DNA of 64,000 nt from NCBI GenBank assembly GCA_031385545.1, contig JANNBN010000059.1, positions 1 to 64,000 of the forward strand. The letters are read 5' to 3'. This DNA is from JANNBN01 sp031385545 (GTDB lineage: Bacteria > Actinomycetota > Acidimicrobiia > Acidimicrobiales > JANYDT01). Below the pieces are notes generated by a model. It did not search any database and was not told the origin of the DNA. It saw only the letters and a program-made list of their open reading frames with translations. Every line of letters starts with the position of its first letter. The stretch's first letter is position 1. This document shows, piece by piece, positions 24,739 through 32,099 of the stretch. A program made the position numbers and the translations under genes.

Positions 24739-25402
24739 AAGCTTCGATAAGCCCGTGCTCCGGACCCGCGAGACCATCGAGATCATCCGCACCGTCACCG
24801 CCGGTCACCGACTCGAATACGCGGGCTAGATCTACCAACTACCACTCCCCGACGGCGAGGGTCGTGCGATTCGCTCGTTGATGACACCGACACACGTTCC
24901 TATTTACGTCGCGTCACTCGGACCAGCCAACCTGCGCCTCACCGGAGAGTTGGCCGACGGATGGATCGGGAACTCGTTCTTTCCCGAGACCGCAGACGCG
25001 TTCCTCAATCCGATCCGAGACGGTGCGGTCAGCGCCGGTCGCACGCTTGCGGATCTCGATCTCACCGTATCGGTCGGTATCGAGTTCACGACGACGTCGG
25101 GGAGGCCGGACGTCGCCACGCTGAAGGTTACGCCTTCACATTCGGCGCGATGGGTTCAGCGACGACGAACTACTACAACGAAGCATTCGCCCGCCAGGGC
25201 TACGGCGACGACGTTCGGGCTGGGGACCAATCTCGTCGGCACCGACGACCTCATCCGCGAACGGCTCCGCCTCTACCGCAACGCAGGCATCACAACCCTA
25301 CGCGCCGGACTTCAAGGCGACGTCGCAAACGATCTGCAAACCCAAATCGACGATCTCGGCCGCCTTCTCGACCTAGTTGGCGAAGTCAACGCCGAGACAT
25401 AG
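24739..25402 (+). pseudogene. Broken luciferase-like (LLM, F420-type) oxidoreductase
   Basis: Pieces of one LLM-class oxidoreductase can be followed through three disruptions. KPVLRTRETIEIIRTVTAG is followed by a TAG stop in frame at about 24828 (after LEYAG). The same frame resumes with IYQLPLPDGEGRAIRSL and THVPIYVASLGPANLRLTGE. The reading then shifts near 25095, giving EAGRRHAEGYAFTFGAMGS and NEAFARQGYGDDV. It shifts back near 25215, with a likely deletion, into GLGTNLVGTDDLIRERLRLY. The order of blocks matches the family, so this is one decayed gene rather than several. The N-terminal third is missing. Confidence 0.8.
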
Positions 25403-25448
25403 ACCAACGACGACGCGACCGACCCGAACGTCGCTTGGGTCGGAGAAT

Positions 25449-25491
25449 ATCTACTCTTAGTGGAGTTATTATAAGTCAAATGAGAGTAGAT
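25449..25491. promoter_or_regulatory. Inverted repeat around the ATPase promoter and start
   Basis: ATCTACTCT (25449-25457) and AGAGTAGAT (25483-25491) are perfect 9-bp inverted arms. Between them lies a TATTAT box (25467-25472) that ends 7 nt before ATG 25480, and the right arm begins directly after that ATG. The layout suits an operator that silences a leaderless promoter, or an mRNA hairpin if transcription starts further upstream. Confidence 0.55.
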
Positions 25492-26922
25492 CGACCAGGT
25501 CGCCTGTTTGACCGTGACCGTGAATGGGCCCTGTTGGAGCGCTTCTGGGACCTCGAACGTCCCGGTGCCCGGCTCGGGATCGTCTACGGCCGACGCCGGC
25601 AGGGCAAGACAGCGCTGCTCGAAGCGTTCGCCGAAGTCACCGGCGGGTTCTACTGGCAGGCGTTGGAGGAGACATCAGCTCAGAATCTTCGCGACTTCTC
25701 CGAAGCCTGGAACGCATTTCGCGGGACGAATGAGGGCCAGGAATTCCCTTCCTGGTCATCGGCGATCGCGTCGCTGTTCGGTCTTCAATCCGACACGCTG
25801 GTGATCCTCGACGAGTTCGGCTACCTCCTCGATGTCGCTCCAGAAGTGCCGTCGCTTCTTCAGGCGCGACTGACACCTCGCGCACAACGCGACGGTCGAA
25901 CAAAGATCGTGTTGTGCGGGTCAGCGTTCTCGCAGATGCGGGGCCTCCTGAGCGGCGGGGCCCCACTGCGAGGTCGCGCAGAACTGGAACTTGTCATCCA
26001 GCCGTTCGACTTTCGCACCGCCGCGACCTACTGGAAGCTCGACGGAAACGTTGATGCCGCCTTCCAACTCCACGCGCTACTCGGCGGTACGCCCGCCTAC
26101 CTTGCGCTGGCTCGGGTCCCTCCGAAGGCCGGCAACGTAGAGAAGTGGATGATCGAACACCTCCTCGACCCCGCATCGCCACTGTTTCGTGAGGGTCGTA
26201 TCGTTGTGACAGAAGATCGGACGCTCGCTGACCGTTCCCTGTACTGGGGCATCCTTGCCGCACTCGCCGAAGGCAAGGGCCGGCGGGCCGACCTCGCCGA
26301 AGCACTTGGACGCACGCCCACGTCGATTGGATTTCCGACCAAGGTGCTTACCGACGGCGGTTGGGTAGACGAGCAGCCCGATCCGTTTCATCCGAACCGG
26401 ACGACGCTCCACATCAACGATCCAATCATCCGGTTCTATCGACTTGTGATCGAACCGGAGCAACGCAGACTGACACGGGGTGAAGCCGTGCGTGTCGCGC
26501 GTGACGCGCGTTCGATCATCGCTCGGCAGATCTACGGTCCGCACCTCGAATGGATGGCAGCCGAGTGGGCATTGAGGTTCGCGTCAGAAACGACCATGGG
26601 CGGATCTCCGAGACTCGTTGCGCCCGGGGTTCTTCAATCGAACGGTAAGCATCCTATCGACCTCGTAGCCGTAGAACGGGCACCCGCCGGTGGCGACCGA
26701 ATCCACGCGATCGGCGAGGTGAAAGCGGGCAAGGAACCCGTAGGTGTTGCTCAAGTCGCCCGACTCGACGAGATCGTCGCCAAGCTCGGCAAGCGCTCCG
26801 CTCCAGACGTTCAACGCCTTCTGGTCTCTCGAAACGGCTTCACTCTGAGTCTCCAGCGACTGGCCGCCACCCGCAGCGACATCCAACTCATCGACCTTCA
26901 CCGCCTGTACAACGGCGACTGA
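25480..26922 (+). CDS. Archaeal-type AAA ATPase with C-terminal DUF234/nuclease-like domain
   Basis: 480 aa. The N-terminus has the 'F.DR..E...L...W' opening of the ATPase_2 (PF01637) family. Walker A is GRRRQGKTALL and Walker B is TLVILDEFGYLL; the IVLCGSAFSQM segment follows the B motif. The middle has a winged-helix-like region (LAEALGRTPTSIGFPTKVL). The C-terminal region (DPIIRFYRLVIEPEQ onward) matches DUF234. It contains PIDLVAVERAP and IHAIGEVKAGKE, an Asp...Glu-x-Lys arrangement as in PD-(D/E)XK nucleases. Such proteins are common in archaea and patchy in bacteria, and function is unproven. It lies among pseudogenes and has its own operator-like repeat, so horizontal transfer is likely. 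Confidence 0.85.
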   Translation: MRVDRPGRLFDRDREWALLERFWDLERPGARLGIVYGRRRQGKTALLEAFAEVTGGFYWQALEETSAQNLRDFSEAWNAFRGTNEGQEFPSWSSAIASLFGLQSDTLVILDEFGYLLDVAPEVPSLLQARLTPRAQRDGRTKIVLCGSAFSQMRGLLSGGAPLRGRAELELVIQPFDFRTAATYWKLDGNVDAAFQLHALLGGTPAYLALARVPPKAGNVEKWMIEHLLDPASPLFREGRIVVTEDRTLADRSLYWGILAALAEGKGRRADLAEALGRTPTSIGFPTKVLTDGGWVDEQPDPFHPNRTTLHINDPIIRFYRLVIEPEQRRLTRGEAVRVARDARSIIARQIYGPHLEWMAAEWALRFASETTMGGSPRLVAPGVLQSNGKHPIDLVAVERAPAGGDRIHAIGEVKAGKEPVGVAQVARLDEIVAKLGKRSAPDVQRLLVSRNGFTLSLQRLAATRSDIQLIDLHRLYNGD

Positions 26923-26980
26923 CGGGGTGTGGGTCGACCGTCGGGAGCTCCAATCTTCCGATGAGACGGCGTTACTGGCG

Positions 26981-27436
26981 CTACTTGCGTTGTCCCGGGC
27001 CGGCAATGGCCAGCACGTTGTGCACGTTCAGCGGTTCGGCGCATTCGCTGCACACCACCACGGCACGCATGTCGTGGTCGCAGGCTGTGTGGTGAAGGAC
27101 GATCGGTGTGCCTTCGGGGCCGGAGAGCCACTGTTCGCCCCACGCGGCCATGGCAGCGAGCACCGGGTACACGGCGCGGCCCTTGTCGGTGAGGCGGTAC
27201 TCGTGTCGGGGTGGGTTGTTCTGATACTCGACTCGCCGGAACACGCCTTCGTCGACGAGGCCGTTCAGTCGGATCGTGAGCATATTGCGCCCGATACCGA
27301 GCTCGCCTTGGAAGTCGTCGAATCGGCGCATCCCCAGGCAGGCCTGCCGAATGAGGAGCAGGTTCCAGTGGTCGCCCAGCACCGCTGCGCTACGGGCAAT
27401 AGTGCATGGCCACTCTGACGTGTCGACTCGCTTCAC
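26981..27436 (-). CDS. HxlR-family transcriptional regulator
   Basis: 151 aa. The winged-helix domain has the family's CTIARSAAVLGDHWNLLLIR, FDDFQGELGIGRNMLTIRL and HEYRLTDKGRAVYPVL blocks. The single Cys at the helix-1 start (EWPCTIA) is where redox- or aldehyde-sensing HxlR proteins carry their reactive cysteine. A C-terminal extension has CSECAEPLN and CDHDM, so a metal site is possible. It is divergent from the molybdopterin-oxidoreductase remnant, which may once have been its target. Confidence 0.88.
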   Translation of the reverse strand: MKRVDTSEWPCTIARSAAVLGDHWNLLLIRQACLGMRRFDDFQGELGIGRNMLTIRLNGLVDEGVFRRVEYQNNPPRHEYRLTDKGRAVYPVLAAMAAWGEQWLSGPEGTPIVLHHTACDHDMRAVVVCSECAEPLNVHNVLAIAGPGQRK

Positions 27437-27530
27437 CGACGCAGTCTAACGGCATTGGGTTGCAAAATGGAACTCAGTGGGTCTACCGTCCCATTCCTTA
27501 AAGTCGATCCCGAAGAACGAAAGACACACG

Positions 27531-27602
27531 GTGATCCACGACACCATCGCCCGCTGGCATCAACACATGAACGGCGCGCCCGATGTGCTGGACGACATCC
27601 TT
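27531..27602 (+). pseudogene. N-terminal fragment of a SnoaL-like (NTF2-fold) protein
   Basis: A GTG-started frame reads VIHDTIARWHQHMNGAPDV and LDDIL, which matches the first helix region of SnoaL-like small proteins. It then breaks off and continues out of frame with the molybdopterin-oxidoreductase remnant. A deletion seems to have joined the two genes near 27600. Confidence 0.6.
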
Positions 27603-28135
27603 CGCATCCGGCGTCGAAGGGGTACACGTGCGAGAAAGCGTTGCGTCTCGACTTTTACCAGAACGGGCGCGGCGAGCGGCTCACGAGCCCGCAGCGTCGA
27701 CGGCCCGACGGAACGTACGAGGCGATCGATTGGGACACCGCCATTCGTGAGGTTGCTGCTCGTTTTGCTGCGGTGCGAGACACCTACGGTGGCGAAGCCA
27801 TCGTCTATTACGGCGGTGGTGGCCAGGGCAACCATCTTGGTGGCACGTATGGCTCGGCGACGCGGGGAGCGCTCGGGGTCCGGTTCCGGTCGAATGCGAT
27901 TGCGCAGGAAAAGACCCGTGAGATGTTGGTGATTGGCAAGATGTTCGGCACTCCGCTGCGGGGTGACTTCGAGCAGTGCGAGGTGGCGTTCTTCCCCGGC
28001 AAGAACCCTTGGATCAGCCACGGGATCCCTCACGCCCGTGTCCCCACGAACGAGTTCACGGCGAGCGAAGACCGCGACCCATGGGCCGGGACCCCGTGGA
28101 GTAAATCCGTACCCGCGCGGCTCAAGCTGGTGTAA
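27600..28135 (+). pseudogene. Molybdopterin oxidoreductase with a large internal deletion
   Basis: The frame reads KGYTCEKALRLDFYQNG, then YEAIDWDTAIREVAARFAAV, GGEAIVYYGGGGQGNHLGG and PGKNPWISHGIPHARV, as in the N-terminal quarter of a molybdopterin oxidoreductase. Without a frameshift it jumps to NEFTASEDRDPWAGTPWSKS and VPARLKLV, which is the expected extreme C-terminus. Several hundred residues, including most of the cofactor-binding domains, are missing, so it cannot be active. The N-terminal iron-sulfur motif is also lost. Confidence 0.75.
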
Positions 28136-28141
28136 CTCAGG

Positions 28142-29128
28142 TCAAGATTGGCGCTGACGTGATTCCACGTAGTCGTCTACCCACGCACGCGAGCTTCGCC
28201 ATTGCCCGTCAGGCCCTTTGTTCGCTTTCAGTCGTCCGCGATTCGCTGCTACGCGAAGTGATCCTTCTGACACCGACTTCGACGTGAGCGCTGCCAAGGG
28301 CACCAGCCGGTTCGGCCCCGCGACTGCGGGCACCACAAACCGATAGAGGTTGTCGATAACAGCGCGTGCGATCAGCTCCCCGAGCAGCCCTGGCTCACCC
28401 TGGTCTGCAGCTCGCAATCCACGAAGGTATCTTGCTCGATCGCGTTTGAAAATGATCGCGGGCGCGTAGCCGAGCCGGACGAGTAGCAGGTTCATCACCA
28501 GGCGCCCGGTTCGTCCGTTGCCGTCGAGGAACGGATGGACGCGCTCAAAGCGATTGTGAGCCTCCGCGATGGCTTCGATCACATTCGGGGCGCGCCCGAT
28601 TGTCTCGACGACCCGAACCCAGTCATGCAACGCAGCGGGAACGTCCGGCCACGACGGCGGAGTCATCCCGCCCGGAAACGGGGCGATGTCGTGCTCACGG
28701 AAGTTACCCGGCCCCTCCCTGTCGGATGCGTGCGGATGCGGAGCGACACCCCACACGGGCGCCATCGCCGTGGTGTGAACCTGACGGACCTCGGTCAGCG
28801 TCAGCAGATTCCCGTCCGTCCAAGCGCCCGGTTCGAGTGCTTGGCCGTAGACCCACTTCGCGGCGTCGGCATAGCCGCGCACCTCCATGTAGTCCTTGAG
28901 TTCCTTGTTGCCGACGGCCAAGCCGTCTGCCAGGAGTCGCTCAACCTGGCGTAACACGAGCGTGTTGCCTTCCAGGGCCGTCGAATTGTGTGCTTCCGCG
29001 AACCAGATCGTTGTCCAGATCGCATCGGCCTCAGCCGGGCTCGGCAGACCGCCAAGGCGATCACGAAGTTCCGCACTCGCTTCTTCGAGTCGACGGTAGA
29101 TGTCACCACGCGATGGTCGACCAGCCAT
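28142..29128 (-). CDS. Fic-domain AMP-transferase with class II inhibitory motif
   Basis: 328 aa, ATG at 29128 with AGGAG 5 nt upstream. The core motif HPFLDGNGRTGR (HxFx(D/E)GNGRxxR) is complete, so AMP transfer to protein hydroxyls is expected. The N-terminal inhibitory helix NSTALEGN fits (S/T)xxxE(G/N) upstream of the Fic core, which places it in class II. The C-terminal 70 residues (LTSKSVSEGSLRVAANRGRL ... WVDDYVESR) look like a small helix-turn-helix/excisionase-like domain. Repeated CGTACCGTACA sites lie in front of the gene, so autoregulation is plausible. It sits in the accessory region next to gene remnants. Confidence 0.9.
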   Translation of the reverse strand: MAGRPSRGDIYRRLEEASAELRDRLGGLPSPAEADAIWTTIWFAEAHNSTALEGNTLVLRQVERLLADGLAVGNKELKDYMEVRGYADAAKWVYGQALEPGAWTDGNLLTLTEVRQVHTTAMAPVWGVAPHPHASDREGPGNFREHDIAPFPGGMTPPSWPDVPAALHDWVRVVETIGRAPNVIEAIAEAHNRFERVHPFLDGNGRTGRLVMNLLLVRLGYAPAIIFKRDRARYLRGLRAADQGEPGLLGELIARAVIDNLYRFVVPAVAGPNRLVPLAALTSKSVSEGSLRVAANRGRLKANKGPDGQWRSSRAWVDDYVESRQRQS

Positions 29129-29138
29129 GTTGCTCCTG

Positions 29139-29215
29139 TGTACGGCAGAGGAAAACTAACCGTACCGTACAACCAAAAGGTGGCGCGACCGTGAGCAAAT
29201 GTTTCGTACCGTACA
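29139..29215. promoter_or_regulatory. CGTACCGTACA repeats upstream of fic
   Basis: CGTACCGTACA occurs at 29161-29171 and again, in the same direction, at 29205-29215, 44 bp apart (about four helical turns). An inverted partial site TGTACGG is at 29139-29145. They occupy the region just upstream of the minus-strand fic start, as expected for operators. Confidence 0.55.
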
Positions 29216-29232
29216 GGTCGCGGAGCCATGCT

Positions 29233-29391
29233 CTAGGAGTGCTCAGTCATTGCCATGTTCGCTGCGAGAACAGGCGCAAACACCGAAGCCGCTGCGAGGG
29301 TTCCGAACACGTTGGTCTCGAATTCGCGTCGACCGCGTTCCAGCGCGTCGGGCGACAGGACCGATCCGGCGCTCGTGATCCCGGGAGCACG
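29233..29391 (-). pseudogene. Short-chain dehydrogenase (SDR) remnant
   Basis: On the minus strand, GITSAGSVLSPDALE then GRREFETNVFGTLAAASVF and APVLAAN follow the middle of an SDR (the NAG-turn region to helix 5). The piece is closed by TAG at 29233 and lacks the Rossmann start and the catalytic Ser-Tyr-Lys. This explains most of the 358-bp gap between fic and tadC; the remaining 90 bp show nothing. Confidence 0.55.
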
Positions 29392-29486
29392 GCTCAGCAG
29401 CCCTCACCTTTTGCCGCTTCTTTGGCCCTTTCGGCCCTGACACACCTTGGCACTGTGAGCGATCGGGTGCCAGCACGTTGAAGGGA

Positions 29487-30398
29487 CTACTTGCCGGAGA
29501 AGCTCTTGGCGATGGAGATACCGGCTGGGCCGATGAGCACGATGAACAGCGTCGGCAGAATGCAGAGCACCAACGGGAACAGCACCTTGACCGGGAGCTT
29601 CATGGCTTTCTCTTCCGCCCGCTGACGGCGCTTGCGGCGCTGTTCGGCAGCCTGCACACGCAGCACCTGCGCCATCGGCACACCGTACTGTTCGGCCTGC
29701 AGAATGGCACCCACGAACTGACGGAGCTCGGCGACCTTGTTGCGGTTTGCGAGGCCGCGCATCGCTTCGGCGCGCGACAGGCCGGCAGAGACGTGCTGCA
29801 GCGTGCGCATGAACTCCTGCGCCAAGGGGCCTTCGTTGGACTTGGCCGTACGAGACATCGCGGAGTCGAAGCCGAGGCCGGCTTCCACGCCCACGGTGAT
29901 CTGATCCAAGAAGTCGGGGAGCGCTGCCTGGATGAGCTTCTGGCGCTTCGAGGCCTTGTTCTTCAGCAGGATGTCGGGCAGGAAGAAGCCGAGCGCAGGC
30001 TTTCCCACGAACAGCAGCTTGCGGAACACGTCCGGACCGATACCGAGGTTCTTCCAGACGTTGAAGAGGAAGAAGAACAAGATGCAGTACAGGATCTTCT
30101 GCACGATGATGACTTCTGGCTTGCCCTTCGAGTCAGCCAACATCAGCCGCTGCTGAATGGTGTCGCTCCAACCCATCGGGGTCAGCTTGCGAACCAGCGC
30201 AACCATGCGTTCGACGGCTGGCTTGATGGCGCGTTCAAGCGTCGACTGCTGCAGCACCGCGTCGCGCAGATCGGTCGGACGGTTCGCGCCCACCAGATCG
30301 TCGGTCGTGACCGCCGGTGCTTTCTCTTTCAGGCTGATGAACGCAATGGCACCAGCCGCAGGGATCAGGACGACGCCGAGAATGAGCATGAGTTGCAT
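29487..30398 (-). CDS. tadC: Tad pilus inner-membrane protein TadC (T2SF family)
   Basis: 303 aa from the ATG at 30398. One N-terminal helix (LMLILGVVLIPAAGAIAFI), then the GspF/T2SF domain (ALPDFLDQITVGVEAGLGFD, then AMRGLANRNKVAELRQFVGA), and a C-terminal helix (LFPLVLCILPTLFIVLIG). With TadB it forms the membrane platform of the Flp/Tad pilus. It is the last gene of the run tadZ-tadA-tadB-tadC, 8 bp after tadB. Confidence 0.9.
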   Translation of the reverse strand: MQLMLILGVVLIPAAGAIAFISLKEKAPAVTTDDLVGANRPTDLRDAVLQQSTLERAIKPAVERMVALVRKLTPMGWSDTIQQRLMLADSKGKPEVIIVQKILYCILFFFLFNVWKNLGIGPDVFRKLLFVGKPALGFFLPDILLKNKASKRQKLIQAALPDFLDQITVGVEAGLGFDSAMSRTAKSNEGPLAQEFMRTLQHVSAGLSRAEAMRGLANRNKVAELRQFVGAILQAEQYGVPMAQVLRVQAAEQRRKRRQRAEEKAMKLPVKVLFPLVLCILPTLFIVLIGPAGISIAKSFSGK

Positions 30399-30406
30399 GT
30401 GTGGTC

Positions 30407-32092
30407 CTAGAACTCGATCTTGCAGATGTTGAAGAGCCAGATGCTGCCGACCAGCATCATCAGTGCAGCGCCGCCGAGCAGGAACAGGCCGGTGCCCTCG
30501 AAGAGCGGCTGCATGTACGTCGGGTTCGACATCTTGATGAAGCCGCCGATGCACAGCGGCAGACCGATCAGGACAACCGCGGATAGGCGGCCTTCTGCGG
30601 ACAGTGTCTTCACCTGACGGCGAAGGTCTGCACGGTCACGAATCGTTGAACCGACCTGCTCAAGCACCTCGGCTAGATCGCCACCGACCTCGCGGTTGAT
30701 CTCGACCGCTGGGATGACCCACTCGAGGTCCTCGCAGCGAATGCGAACGGCGAGGGCCTTCATGGAATCCACGAGGTCACGGCCGAGGCGGGCCTCGACG
30801 ACGACGCGCTGGAACTCTTCAGAGGTCGGAGTCTCGGACTCTCGGGCCACTGCGTCGAGTGCCTGCATGAACCCCTGACCGGCACGCATGGAAGAGCTGA
30901 TGAGCTGCAACGTGTCGCTGAGCTGGTCAGCAAATCGCTTCGATCGCTTCTTCGCTTTGCGGTTGACGTAGAAGCGAGCGCCGAACGGCCCGACGATCAA
31001 CATCAACAGACCCCAGGTGAGGCTCTTCCACTGCCACATGAACACGGTCAGGGCAATGGTCGACACCATGACGACAACCACGAACTCGCCGGAACGAAGG
31101 TTGATCGATGCACGTTCCAGCCACGACTGCATGCCTCGGCTGCGGCCGGAATCTTCCAGCTTCTTGTCCGCCAGCTCGGTGAGTTTCGTCGCCAGCCCGG
31201 CCATCGGCGTCTTCACGTCCTTGGCAGCGGTCTTGCGTGTCGGCACACCGGTCAGGTTGACCTTCAGCTCCTTCGGACCGAGGATCTGCATTGCGCCGAA
31301 GTAGATCGCGCCGCCCATGAGGAGCGCCCCGATCAGCAGCGTCAAGTTGCTCGCCAGTAGGCGGCTGGAAAGGCCTGGGCCGTCGTACAGCGCGAGTTCC
31401 TTTGGTGCGTCGACGGAGAAGAGCACCGTGGTGAGCTCTGCGAGCCGCTCGGGTTTGTCGAGCGGAACCACAACTCCCTTGACTCCCTGCAGTTCGTTGA
31501 GCAGGGACTGCTTCGTCGGTTCGACGTCGCCTGCTTGGCGGGTGTCGACGACTGCGATTCGGATTCCACTCTTGAGCGCACTCTGCCGTGAGCTCTCCAG
31601 CGAGACGGCGCTCCCGTTGTTGGTGCCGTCCGTGACGAGCACGATGGCCCGCTGCCCGGATGCGCCCTGCAGCGTGTCGACGCCCAGAGCCAAGCCTTGG
31701 GTCATCTGCGACTGTGCGGTGCCGGCGTCGAGGTCTCCCGAGTTCTGCGAAAGTGCGTCGAGCGCGGCGACCGAAGCGGCGCCGGGCCCGGGCGGATAGA
31801 CCATGGTGGCCTGCCCACCGAAGGAGATGATGGACACCTGTGCGTTCGGGAGCGCGTTGATGATCGACCGTGCGGCCGTCTTGGACGATTCGAAGCGCTG
31901 ATTGGAAAAGCGCGGTGCAGTGTCGATGGCGATGACGACATGGCCCGACGGGCCGGCCGCAACGGTGGTCGCGGCAGGCTCGGCTGCAGCGAACGCTGCC
32001 GAACCCCCCGGAACGACCACGAGGGCCGCAGCAGCTGCCGAGGCGCCCAGCAGCCCGCAGGCCGCTCGACGCAGTCTGTTGAAACGGATCAT
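30407..32092 (-). CDS. tadB: Fusion of VWA domain and TadB platform protein
   Basis: 561 aa. A signal peptide (AACGLLGASAAAAALVVV) leads to a von Willebrand A domain (about residues 48-220: VVIAIDTAPRF, then RAIVLVTDGTNN, then GIRIAVVDTRQ). A membrane helix (NLTLLIGALLMGGAIYFG) connects to a TadB/T2SF half with LERASINLRSGEFVVVVMVS, QLSDTLQLISSSMRAGQGFM and EINREVGGDLAEVL. The metal site is degenerate: the first motif is DTAPR instead of DxSxS, so metal-dependent ligand binding is doubtful. The exported VWA domain may hold pilin or substrate at the platform. Confidence 0.88.
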   Translation of the reverse strand: MIRFNRLRRAACGLLGASAAAAALVVVPGGSAAFAAAEPAATTVAAGPSGHVVIAIDTAPRFSNQRFESSKTAARSIINALPNAQVSIISFGGQATMVYPPGPGAASVAALDALSQNSGDLDAGTAQSQMTQGLALGVDTLQGASGQRAIVLVTDGTNNGSAVSLESSRQSALKSGIRIAVVDTRQAGDVEPTKQSLLNELQGVKGVVVPLDKPERLAELTTVLFSVDAPKELALYDGPGLSSRLLASNLTLLIGALLMGGAIYFGAMQILGPKELKVNLTGVPTRKTAAKDVKTPMAGLATKLTELADKKLEDSGRSRGMQSWLERASINLRSGEFVVVVMVSTIALTVFMWQWKSLTWGLLMLIVGPFGARFYVNRKAKKRSKRFADQLSDTLQLISSSMRAGQGFMQALDAVARESETPTSEEFQRVVVEARLGRDLVDSMKALAVRIRCEDLEWVIPAVEINREVGGDLAEVLEQVGSTIRDRADLRRQVKTLSAEGRLSAVVLIGLPLCIGGFIKMSNPTYMQPLFEGTGLFLLGGAALMMLVGSIWLFNICKIEF

Positions 32093-32099
32093 CAGGATC

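Noticed and set aside
24586..29486. Prophage or transposon as the cause of the decayed region
   Set aside because: No integrase, transposase, terminal repeats or tRNA were seen; only gene remnants and small deletions.
29478..30410. 310-codon plus-strand frame opposite tadC
   Set aside because: His/Glu/Arg-rich shadow of tadC, without homology signs.
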